This document shows positions 1-7,789 of a stretch of 11,255 nt of DNA, in pieces (the stretch's first letter is position 1; each line of letters begins with the position of its first letter). Source of the DNA: JBKHJZ01 sp046537875 (GTDB lineage: Bacteria; Actinomycetota; Acidimicrobiia; Acidimicrobiales; VFJN01); NCBI GenBank assembly GCA_046537875.1, contig JBKHJZ010000107.1, forward strand, positions 1-11,255, written 5' to 3'. The notes under the pieces were generated by a model. That model was not told where the DNA came from, did no database searches, and saw only the letters and a list, made by a program, of their open reading frames with translations. The position numbers and the translations under genes are program-made.

Positions 1-41
1 ACGGGCAGGAGCTCCGCACCACCCGCGCGGAGGGTCGACGC

Positions 42-239
42 ATGGCCGAGCTGATCGTGATCCTCGTGATCGTCGGCGTGATCGTGCTGGCGGCGTGGCC
101 GGTGCTGCGCTCGCGCGCGCGGCGGCGAAGGCCCACCGACCAGCCCGCGGTGACCGACCGGGACGAGATCCCGCCCCGCCGCCCGGAGCGGCCGGCGCCC
201 GGCTCCCAGCCCTACCGGGAGGAGCACGGCAAGCCGTAG
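42..239 (+). CDS. Small single-pass membrane protein, function unknown
   Basis: A 65-residue protein. Residues 4-22 (LIVILVIVGVIVLAAWPVL) form one hydrophobic segment, directly followed by an Arg-rich stretch (RSRARRRR) and a Pro/Arg/Glu-rich polar tail with no recognisable fold. By the positive-inside rule the N-terminus would face outward and the tail the cytoplasm. A purine-rich ribosome-binding site (ggaggg at 29-34, 7 nt before the ATG) supports this start. The same frame is open to the left edge of the window, so I cannot fully exclude that this is the C-terminus of a longer protein, although the well-placed ribosome-binding site argues against it. It is convergent with the DUF1992 gene, ending 48 bp from its stop. 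I do not recognise a family. Confidence 0.6.
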   Translation: MAELIVILVIVGVIVLAAWPVLRSRARRRRPTDQPAVTDRDEIPPRRPERPAPGSQPYREEHGKP

Positions 240-287
240 TGCCGGGGGAGCGGCCCACCAAGGCCGGTGTCGACGTCAGCGCCCCGC

Positions 288-692
288 TCAGGGCAGGGCC
301 CGCCCCTTCCGCCACCGCTCGACCACGGCCTCCACATCGAGCGGCGCGAGGGTGGACGGCGGGCCCACCACCGTCCCCCTGTTCACCTCGACGATGCGCC
401 GGTTGATCTCGGCGACGAGCGTCCGCACGGTCGCCTCGCTGCCGGCGGCGTCGATGCGGGCCATCGTGTCGTCGAGCTCCTTGCGCACCGCCAGCGCCGG
501 CGGCAGGACCGAGACCTCCTCGCGCCGGAGCTTCTCCCGGACCCACCGCATCTCGTCGTGCGGCTGGTCGAGGTCGGCGATCGGCGCCCCCGTGCCGGGC
601 AGGCCGTCGAACTCGCCCCGCTCCATGCCCTCCCGGATCTGGCGCTCGATCCACGACTCCCAGGACACGCCCGGCGGCTTCCGCCCGGTCAT
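288..692 (-). CDS. DUF1992 (DnaJ homologue subfamily C28-like) domain protein
   Basis: A 134-residue protein matching the DUF1992 family, a small domain found alone in bacteria and attached to a J domain in eukaryotic DNAJC28. Its molecular role is not established. The signature is clear: WESWIERQIREGMERGEFDGL near the N-terminus, then LPGTGAPI, a RWVREKLRREE segment, and LPPALAVRKELDD, followed by a helical C-terminus (INRRIVEVNR). I chose the ATG at 692 because the conserved region begins about 10 residues after it; an in-frame GTG at 734 would add 14 residues without family character. The leader before 692 is G-rich (ggggggcggcgggc) rather than a clean ribosome-binding site. It lies 139 bp downstream of the LigD-like gene on the same strand, so it may have its own promoter. 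Confidence 0.82.
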   Translation of the reverse strand: MTGRKPPGVSWESWIERQIREGMERGEFDGLPGTGAPIADLDQPHDEMRWVREKLRREEVSVLPPALAVRKELDDTMARIDAAGSEATVRTLVAEINRRIVEVNRGTVVGPPSTLAPLDVEAVVERWRKGRALP

Positions 693-751
693 GCCCGCCG
701 CCCCCCGACCCGGTACCGCCAGCGCTCGCTCCACGAGACCATCGGCACCCG

Positions 752-757
752 AGCCTA
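752..757 (-). promoter_or_regulatory. Possible -10 element (TAGGCT) for the DUF1992 gene
   Basis: On the minus strand the sequence TAGGCT fits the actinobacterial -10 pattern TANNNT and lies about 60 nt before the DUF1992 ATG, inside the 139-bp gap after the LigD-like gene. No convincing -35 is visible. The same nonamer GTAGGCTCG occurs just before the AbrB-type antitoxin gene. This is a motif-only call. Confidence 0.22.
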
Positions 758-831
758 CGGGGCGGGAGATGATCCGCCGACCGGCGCGCTCCGCCCGCTC
801 CGCCCGCTCGGCTGCCCGGCCGGCCGCCTGC

Positions 832-1956
832 TCAGGTGCCGGGCACGGCGAAGGTGTGCCAGGGCGGTGGATCCAGCGCCGGGTCGTACGGTGCGTCGGT
901 GCGCTTGGCGACCAGGCGATCCACCCCCGACGACGCGGCGGCCTCGACCAGCGGCGTCGGGTCGCCGACGTAGGCCCGCGGCGTCGACCATGCCTCTCCG
1001 TCGAACGCCAGCTCGTCGAGCAGGCGCCGCCGGTCCGACCAGGCCAGCGGGGAGGTGGCGTGGCCGTCGAGCCACAGCAGGTCGAACGCCACGAACACGA
1101 CCGGTGCGTCGCGGGCGTGGCGGCGCCACGTCGACTCCGACCGGGCGGCCAGGCGCCGGCGCACCCGATCGGAGCCGTCGCCGTCCCCGGCGGTCAGCAC
1201 GCCGTCGAGCGCCACCTCGGTCATGCCGAGCGCCCGGCCGGCCCGGCGCACCTCGGGGAACCGCTCGCCGAGGGTGGTTCCCTCGGCGGTCGTCAGCTCC
1301 ACGCTGCCGCCCGAGCTGGTGAGCACGGCCCGTTGCCCCCGCCACAGCGTCTCCACCGCCCAACCGTCCCCGCCGGGCGGCGGTCCCTCGCCGGGCTCGA
1401 TCAGATCGAAGCGGCCGGGCATGTGCCGGCGCCCGGGATCCGCCGGCGGGTCCATGCGGTGGATCATCCAGTCGCGGCCCCTGGTCCGGAACAGGGCGTA
1501 GCGGCCGCGGGCCCGGGAGCCGTCGAGCGTGACGATCACCTCCCGGTCGGCGATCTTCTCGGGGTGGTACCGGCCGGTGTCCCAGATGCTCATCGTCCCG
1601 GCGCCGTAGCTGCCCTCGGGGATCTCGCCCGAGAAGGTGAGGTACTCGAGCGGGTGGTCCTCGGTGTGGACGGCGAGGTGGTTCTCCTTGGGGTCCCACG
1701 GCACCCCGCGGGGGAGCGCCCACGACAGGAGCACGCCGTCGTGCTCGAGGCGCAGGTCCCAGTGGAGGCGGGTGGCCGAGTGCTGCTGGATCACGAACCG
1801 CGGCCCGTCGCCGCCGGGCCCGGGCGGCCCCGCGCCGGTGTCCCCGTCGCCGTCGGGCTCCGGGGTGCGACCGAAGTCGCGACGCTCGCGGTACTCGTCG
1901 AGCGGGTCGCCGTCCCGTCCTGCCGGCACGTCCCTACCAGTTCGTCCCGCAGGCAC
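832..1956 (-). CDS. LigD-like 3'-phosphoesterase fused to a catalytically degenerate DNA ligase domain
   Basis: A 374-residue, two-domain protein. Residues about 17-165 are the LigD N-terminal 3'-phosphoesterase domain, which trims 3'-phosphates or ribonucleotides at DNA ends in bacterial end joining. It shows LDEYRERRDFGRTPEP, FVIQQHSATRLHWDLRLE (H59, H65, D67, R69), VHTEDHPLEY (H101) and IPEGSYGAG, which line up with the metal-site and catalytic residues known from Pseudomonas LigD. Residues about 180-374 resemble the ligase nucleotidyltransferase domain but are degenerate. Motif I reads WAVETLWRGQR, with Leu204 where the AMP-accepting lysine should be and Arg for the Asp; motif III is LDGVLTA, lacking its Glu; FDLLWLDGH and LVAKR remain. 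There is no OB-fold and no polymerase domain. Initiation is at GTG 1956 or at the duplicated GTG 1929. It lies 4 bp after the oxidoreductase stop, so translational coupling is likely. No Ku gene is in view. Confidence 0.85.
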   Translation of the reverse strand: MPAGRTGRDVPAGRDGDPLDEYRERRDFGRTPEPDGDGDTGAGPPGPGGDGPRFVIQQHSATRLHWDLRLEHDGVLLSWALPRGVPWDPKENHLAVHTEDHPLEYLTFSGEIPEGSYGAGTMSIWDTGRYHPEKIADREVIVTLDGSRARGRYALFRTRGRDWMIHRMDPPADPGRRHMPGRFDLIEPGEGPPPGGDGWAVETLWRGQRAVLTSSGGSVELTTAEGTTLGERFPEVRRAGRALGMTEVALDGVLTAGDGDGSDRVRRRLAARSESTWRRHARDAPVVFVAFDLLWLDGHATSPLAWSDRRRLLDELAFDGEAWSTPRAYVGDPTPLVEAAASSGVDRLVAKRTDAPYDPALDPPPWHTFAVPGT

Positions 1957-1967
1957 GTCCCTACCAG
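1914..1967. repeat. 27-bp tandem duplication across a stop/start junction
   Basis: Two adjacent 27-bp copies (1914-1940 and 1941-1967) share an identical 16-bp core, ggcacgtccctaccag, at 1925-1940 and 1952-1967, and most flanking bases. The right copy contains the oxidoreductase stop codon (TAG on the minus strand) and the GTG start of the LigD-like gene. The left copy adds nine in-frame codons, including a second GTG (1929) with the same upstream sequence. The length is a multiple of three, so the LigD-like frame is preserved. Confidence 0.85.
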
Positions 1968-2914
1968 CCGAGGCGGGGGCGGAGCTCCCGCTCGAAGAAG
2001 CGGAAGAAGCCCTCCTGGTCCGGGCCGATCTGGGTGATCGTCACCTCGTCGAACCCGAGGTCGGCGAAGGTCTGGAGCTGCTCGAGGTAGGGCTCCGGGT
2101 CGGGCCCGCACGGCTTGCCGGCCGTGGCCTCCTCGACGGACACGACCGACACCGCCTGCTCGAGGTGGGCGGGGGTCGGCAGGTCCTGGCTGAGCTGCCC
2201 CGGGACCCCGCTGGTCGGCCACACCTCGTGGGCCAGGGCCCGGGCGGCCTCGGCGTCCTCGCCCCAGCAGCACTTGATCATGCCGACGGCGGGGCCGGAG
2301 CCGCCGTCCTGCCACGAGCGCATGCCCTCCTCGTCGGGCTTGGTGGTGATCCACCCGTCGCCGTGCTCCTTGGCCACCGCCAGCGCGGCGGGGCCGAACG
2401 CCGAGACCAGGATGGGGATCTCGCCGTCGGGGCCGGTGTAGATCCGGGCGTTCTCGACCGTGTAGTGGCGGCCACGGTGCGTGACCTCCTTGCCGGTCCA
2501 GAGCTGGCGGATGACGTCCATCGACTCGACCAGCATCTCATGGCGCAGGTCGACGGGGGGCCAGCGGTCGCCGAGGATGTGCTCGTTCAGCGCCTCGCCG
2601 CTGCCCACCCCGAACCGGAAGCGCTCACCGGGCAGCAGGTTGGAGCACGTGGCCGTGGCCTGCGCCAGGATCGCCGGGTGGATCCGCACGATCGGGCACG
2701 TCACCCCGGTCGTCACGGTGAGGTCGGTGGTGGCGGCGATGGCCCCGATGACCGCCCACACGAAGGGCGACTGGCCCTGCCGGTCGATCCAGGGGTGGTA
2801 GTGGTCGGAGATCCACACCGAGCGGAAGCCGGCGGCCTCGGCCCGTTGCGCGATCCGGACGAGCGTCCGGGCGTCGTGCTCCTCGCTCATCAGGGCGTAC
2901 CCGAGGTCGGTCAC
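1961..2914 (-). CDS. LLM-class F420-dependent oxidoreductase, glucose-6-phosphate dehydrogenase (FGD) family
   Basis: A 317-residue (beta/alpha)8 luciferase-like enzyme that would transfer hydride between an organic substrate and the deazaflavin F420 in the cytoplasm. ISDHYHPW (His38, Trp42) and GSGEALNE (Glu107) correspond, at a constant offset of two, to the His40, Trp44 and Glu109 active-site residues of mycobacterial FGD1. PIVRIHPAILAQATAT, FGPAALAVAKEHGDGW and the C-terminal FADLGFDEVTITQIGP are also typical of this family. True FGD activity is not assured, because the family contains members with other or unknown substrates. I chose GTG 2914, preceded by gggagg 4 nt upstream, because the fold starts at once (DLGYALMS); the frame stays open upstream to 3235 but has non-coding character. 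It is followed after 4 bp by the LigD-like gene. Confidence 0.88.
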   Translation of the reverse strand: MTDLGYALMSEEHDARTLVRIAQRAEAAGFRSVWISDHYHPWIDRQGQSPFVWAVIGAIAATTDLTVTTGVTCPIVRIHPAILAQATATCSNLLPGERFRFGVGSGEALNEHILGDRWPPVDLRHEMLVESMDVIRQLWTGKEVTHRGRHYTVENARIYTGPDGEIPILVSAFGPAALAVAKEHGDGWITTKPDEEGMRSWQDGGSGPAVGMIKCCWGEDAEAARALAHEVWPTSGVPGQLSQDLPTPAHLEQAVSVVSVEEATAGKPCGPDPEPYLEQLQTFADLGFDEVTITQIGPDQEGFFRFFERELRPRLGW

Positions 2915-3101
2915 CTGTCCTCCCGGCGGCGGTTCGGTCGGGCCGTCCACGCGCGTTCCCGTGCGGGGGCGTGCGGATACGCCGCGACACGGCCGGAGAC
3001 CTGGCGGGGGCGACATCGGGGGTGCCGGGCGTCGTCGGGCCGGACGCGCACCGTGAGCACCCGCACCACGACGACACGGGTGGTTTCCCCGGCAGGCGCC
3101 C

Positions 3102-3113
3102 GGGCAGCTGCCC
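3102..3113. promoter_or_regulatory. Perfect 12-bp palindrome just before a start codon
   Basis: GGGCAGCTGCCC is a perfect palindrome ending 3 bp before the ATG at 3117, where a ribosome-binding site would be expected. It could be a small operator or form a short mRNA hairpin (4-bp stem, AGCT loop), or it may be chance in GC-rich sequence. The 202-bp divergent spacer 2915-3116 shows no other convincing element; I see no clear -10/-35 pair in it. Confidence 0.3.
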
Positions 3114-3116
3114 TCC

Positions 3117-3731
3117 ATGGATCGCGTCATCAACCGTCTCGATCGGCGGCCGGCATTCCGGCCCGTGCCGCCGCCCGCCGCCGTCATCCCGGGGGAGAGC
3201 CCGCCGGGCCGCCACGCCGAGGTGGTGCAGGACACCCCTGCGCTCGCCCGGTTGACCCACGGTGCGGCCGAGCACTTCCCCTTCGCCTTCGAGCCCTACC
3301 AGCTGCTCCTCGGCCTGCCGTTCGGCATCACGCCGTTCACCTCGGGGGTGACCGTGGATTCCACGGAGCTGCAGATCAGGTACGGGCCGTGGTCGCTGCA
3401 CACCCCGCTCGACAACGTGGCCGGTGCCGAGATGACCGGGCCCTACACGTTGGTCAAGACGGCCGGTCCGCCGCACCTGTCGCTGGTGGATCGCGGCATC
3501 TCGTTCGTGACCCGGCGGTCGTCCGGCGTGTGCATCAGGTTCCGCGAGCCTGTGCCGTGCATCCTCCCGATGCACTCGGAGCTGATCACGCACCCCGGCG
3601 CCACCGTGACGGTCTCCTGGCCCCACGAGCTGATGCGGCTGCTCACCGAGCGCCGGGTCGGCCGGGTGCGGGGCGTCGCCCTCGACCGGGCGGCACGGCG
3701 GGCCCGTCGATCGGCCCGGGCCACCGGCTGA
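3117..3731 (+). CDS. Conserved actinobacterial protein of unknown function
   Basis: A 204-residue, apparently soluble protein with no signal peptide or membrane segment. The core from about residue 53 (FPFAFEPYQLLLGLPFGIT) to 170 is beta-rich and has a pattern I associate with uncharacterised actinobacterial proteins: TSGVTVDSTELQIRYGPW, TPLDNVAGAEMTGPY, KTAGPPHLSLVDRG, then GVCIRFREPVP and HPGATVTVSWP. The alternating strands could form a PH-like barrel; that is a guess. The N-terminal 50 residues are Pro/Arg-rich and variable-looking, and the C-terminal tail is Arg/Ala-rich, so the nucleic-acid or membrane surface could be a target. The ATG at 3117 lacks a clear ribosome-binding site and sits 3 bp after a palindrome, so the true start may be downstream, for example GTG 3165. 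It is divergent from the F420 oxidoreductase and convergent with sdhB at a distance of 22 bp. Confidence 0.7.
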   Translation: MDRVINRLDRRPAFRPVPPPAAVIPGESPPGRHAEVVQDTPALARLTHGAAEHFPFAFEPYQLLLGLPFGITPFTSGVTVDSTELQIRYGPWSLHTPLDNVAGAEMTGPYTLVKTAGPPHLSLVDRGISFVTRRSSGVCIRFREPVPCILPMHSELITHPGATVTVSWPHELMRLLTERRVGRVRGVALDRAARRARRSARATG

Positions 3732-3753
3732 GGTCGAGCGGCCCCTTGCGGGG

Positions 3754-4527
3754 TCAGGCCGACAGCTGCCCGGCGCGCCTGCGGTTCTTGAGCTGCGCCC
3801 TGGCGTAGTCGCGGTTCATGTAGGCGATGAAGTCGATGGAGATGTCCTTCGGGCACGCCGCCTGGCACTCGCCGTGCATCGTGCACGAGCCGAAGAACTC
3901 CTCCATCGTGTCGACCATCGCCAGCGTGCGCTGGTAGCGCTCGGCCTGGCCCTGCGGGAGCAGGTTGAGGTGCTGGTTCTTGGCCGCGGTGAAGAGGTGG
4001 GCGGCGCTGTTGGGGCACGCGGCCACGCAGGCCCCGCACGCGATGCACGCCGCGGCGTCCATCGCCGCGTCGGCGGCCTCCTTCGGCACCGGGATCAGGT
4101 TCGCATCGGGCGCCGACCCGGTGGGGGCCGTGATGTAGCCGCCCGCCTCGATGATCCGGTCGAAGGCCTGCCGGTCGACGACCAGGTCGCGGAGAACCGG
4201 GAACGCCCGCGCCCGCCACGGCTCGATGAAGATCTCGTCGCCGTCGCGGTACTCGCGCATGTGGAGCTGGCAGGCGGCGGTGCCCCGCAGCGGCCCGTGC
4301 GCCCGGCCGTTGATCATCATCCCGCAGCTGCCGCAGATGCCCTCGCGGCAGTCGTGCTCGAACGCGATCGGCTCCTCGCCCTTGGCGTTGAGCCGATCGT
4401 TGACCACGTCGAGCATCTCGAGGAACGACATGTCGGGGCTGATGCCCCGGGCCTCCTCGGTGTAGGTGACCATCCGGCCGGGCTGATCGGGCCCGGCCTG
4501 GCGCCAGACGTGCAGGGTGAGGTCCAT
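3754..4527 (-). CDS. sdhB: Succinate dehydrogenase/fumarate reductase iron-sulfur subunit
   Basis: A 257-residue electron-transfer subunit of complex II, passing electrons from the flavoprotein to the quinone site at the membrane. All cluster ligands are visible: [2Fe-2S] with C60, C65, C68 (CREGICGSC) and C86; [4Fe-4S] with C161, C164, C167 (CIACGACVAACP) and C225; [3Fe-4S] with C171, C215 and C221 (CTMHGECQAACP). The order is an N-terminal plant-ferredoxin domain, then a C-terminal bacterial ferredoxin domain, as is normal. I chose the ATG at 4527 because aggag (4536-4540) sits 8 nt upstream; a GTG at 4551 overlapping the sdhA stop codon (GTGA) would add eight residues. It is the last gene of sdhCAB, 20 bp after sdhA, and ends 22 bp from the convergent gene. 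Confidence 0.95.
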   Translation of the reverse strand: MDLTLHVWRQAGPDQPGRMVTYTEEARGISPDMSFLEMLDVVNDRLNAKGEEPIAFEHDCREGICGSCGMMINGRAHGPLRGTAACQLHMREYRDGDEIFIEPWRARAFPVLRDLVVDRQAFDRIIEAGGYITAPTGSAPDANLIPVPKEAADAAMDAAACIACGACVAACPNSAAHLFTAAKNQHLNLLPQGQAERYQRTLAMVDTMEEFFGSCTMHGECQAACPKDISIDFIAYMNRDYARAQLKNRRRAGQLSA

Positions 4528-4547
4528 CGACCGGTCTCCTCGCGCGG

Positions 4548-6463
<1,916 letters not shown>

Positions 6464-6467
<4 letters not shown>

Positions 6468-7282
6468 CCGGCGGCCTCCTCCTCGTAGAGCTCGCAGGTC
6501 TCGATGGTCCCGTCGGTGACCCGGCAGTCCGGGTTGTCGTCGGCGCTGACGACCCCGGTGAGCACCGCGATCGGGAAGCTCACGTTCCCGATCATCACCA
6601 CCCCGGCGAAGGCCACCGCGAACTGCCGCCGCCAGGAGTTCCAACGGGGGTTGTTCCACCCGAGGCTCTGGAACAGCGACCAGGCGCCGTGGAACAGGTG
6701 CACCCCCAGCAGCACGTTGGCGACGATGTAGAAGAGCGAGACCAGGGGCTGCTCGAAGCTGGCCACCACGTTGCGGTACACGTCGCCCCGCACGAAGTCC
6801 GGGTTGGCCGTGCCCCAGGTGAGGTCGGCGAGGTGGTAGATCACGAACAGCAGGATCACCACCCCGGACAGGCGCATCGACCGGCTGGCCGCGTTGGCCG
6901 ACTGATAGTCGCGCTTCGAGATGTACCCGCCGGCGACCCGCGCCCGGCGGTTCATGAGCGTCAGCGCCCAGGCCGCGTGGATGTGGAAGGCGAAGGCGGC
7001 GATCAGGCCGACCCGCATGATCCAGAGCGTGGCCGTCCGCGGCAGCAGCGGCACGAACAGCTCGCGCAGGAACTCGCCGTAGTGGTTGAAGTCGTCGGCC
7101 CCCATGTACATCTTGAGGTTCCCGACCATGTGGGCGAACACGTAGGCCATCAGCAGGATCCCCGTGACCGCCATGACCCACTTCTTGCCGACGGACGAGC
7201 GGTAGAACTCGACGGGCCAGGGTGCGGGCCGGCGGCGGCGGGGGTGGACGGGGGCGACCGGCCGTCGCTCCATGGTCTGCAT
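6464..7282 (-). CDS. sdhC: Succinate dehydrogenase cytochrome b558-type membrane subunit
   Basis: A 272-residue membrane anchor with five predicted helices (about 34-52, 88-106, 138-155, 181-200 and 220-240), matching the single large di-heme SdhC of type B complex II, which normally reduces menaquinone. Candidate heme-ligating histidines are H51 (HMVGNLKMY), H100/H102 (HIHAAW), H150 (HLADLTWG) and H195/H198 (HLFHGAW). No separate sdhD exists here, as expected for this type. The start ATG 7282 follows gggagg at a spacing of 11 nt; an ATG at 7273 or an upstream in-frame start at 7345 are alternatives, but 7345 would put that ribosome-binding site inside the gene. The C-terminal tail after helix 5 is acidic and holds two cysteines (C253, C263), predicted to lie outside the membrane. 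It is the first gene of sdhCAB. Confidence 0.93.
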
Positions 7283-7328
7283 CGTTCGATCAGCCTCCCG
7301 GGCAGCCCTGGGGTCCCTTCCGGGGGTG

Positions 7329-7334
7329 ACCGTA
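7329..7334 (-). promoter_or_regulatory. Possible -10 element (TACGGT) for the sdhCAB operon
   Basis: TACGGT on the minus strand fits TANNNT and would start a leader of about 40 nt before the sdhC ATG at 7282. No convincing -35 hexamer is visible at the right spacing. Position upstream of the operon is the main support. Confidence 0.22.
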
Positions 7335-7365
7335 GTCCTCGGCACGCAACGGCAGGAATTGCGGG

Positions 7366-7508
7366 TCAGGCGGAGCCGGCCCCCGAGTCGGGCGTCCAGC
7401 CGACGCGGATCACCTCCAGGTCCAGTGCCTCGTACGTCGCAGCAGCGCGCCAGTCACAGCTCGCCGCGAACCGAGGGAAACGACGGCGCCCGCGTCGAGT
7501 GCGATCAC
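7366..7508 (-). pseudogene. Probable remnant of a PIN-domain (VapC-like) toxin gene
   Basis: Directly downstream of the antitoxin, a GTG at 7508 overlaps its stop codon (GTGA), the usual vapB-vapC arrangement. It opens with VIALDAGAVVSL, a good match to the first strand of PIN domains with the metal-binding Asp at residue 5. That frame then loses family character and stops at 7410 after 32 codons. In another frame the stretch ending at 7366 reads CDWRAAATYEALDLEVIRV, similar in spacing and hydrophobic pattern to the last helix and strand of VapC proteins, and carries on for a short tail. A PIN toxin has about 130 residues; here about 47 codons are left in two frames, so an internal deletion is the simplest explanation. 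The conserved central acidic residues are absent, so no nuclease activity is expected. The N-terminal part is the firmer match. Confidence 0.42.
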
Positions 7509-7750
7509 CGGCGGACGCGCTCGAGGGTGTCGCGGACGATGTCCGAGGTGAGCGGCGGGATGTCGACGTCGGGGACTGCGACGAGGTGCGACTCCCGACG
7601 CATCAGGCGCAGGGGTGTCAGCACAGGCTCGATCTCGAGCCGCCCGTCACGCACCGAGATCTCGACGGGCTGCCCCGGCGCCAAGCCGAGGCTGTCGCGC
7701 AGCGACTTCGGGACGAGGATGCGCCCGGCGGCATCCAAGGCCGTTCGCAT
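7505..7750 (-). CDS. AbrB/SpoVT-type antitoxin (VapB-like)
   Basis: An 81-residue protein. Residues 1-45 form a swapped-hairpin AbrB/MazE DNA-binding domain (LDAAGRILVPKSLRDSLGLAPGQPVEI, then VRDGRLEIEP), and the C-terminal part (PPLTSDIVRDTLERVRR) looks like the toxin-binding tail of VapB antitoxins. Such proteins repress their own operon and neutralise a PIN RNase. The downstream toxin gene appears to be decayed, so this may be an orphan antitoxin or a regulator kept for other reasons. No ribosome-binding site precedes the ATG; a TAGGCT sequence 6 nt upstream instead suggests a leaderless mRNA. It starts 39 bp after the end of the glycoside hydrolase gene on the same strand. Confidence 0.85.
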   Translation of the reverse strand: MRTALDAAGRILVPKSLRDSLGLAPGQPVEISVRDGRLEIEPVLTPLRLMRRESHLVAVPDVDIPPLTSDIVRDTLERVRR

Positions 7751-7756
7751 GAAGCG

Positions 7757-7762
7757 AGCCTA
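7757..7762 (-). promoter_or_regulatory. Possible -10 element (TAGGCT) for a leaderless antitoxin mRNA
   Basis: TAGGCT lies 6 nt before the antitoxin ATG, which would place the transcription start at or near the A of the start codon. This fits the absence of a ribosome-binding site and the frequency of leaderless mRNAs in actinobacteria. No clear -35 is seen. Confidence 0.33.
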
Positions 7763-7789
7763 CGAGTACCGGGCCGCTCGCTGACTGCG

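Noticed and set aside
787..810. Tandem cgctccgcc units upstream of the DUF1992 gene
   Set aside because: Only about two and a half 9-bp units in low-complexity GC-rich spacer, with no sign of function.
2915..3235. Extended N-terminus for the F420 oxidoreductase
   Set aside because: The added stretch is Arg/Pro/Gly-rich and unlike the family, and GTG 2914 has a ribosome-binding site right before the conserved first strand.
3741..3754. Short inverted repeat (CCCC-ttgc-GGGG) between the convergent genes as a terminator
   Set aside because: The stem is only 4 bp and no T-run follows on either strand; it could be chance in GC-rich DNA.
1637..3808. A 723-residue plus-strand open frame and other long antisense frames (such as 4602-6488, 6689-8353 and 8366-9937)
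   Set aside because: They lie opposite well-recognised genes, have Arg/Gly/Ala/Pro-rich composition without domains, and arise because stop codons are rare in GC-rich sequence.
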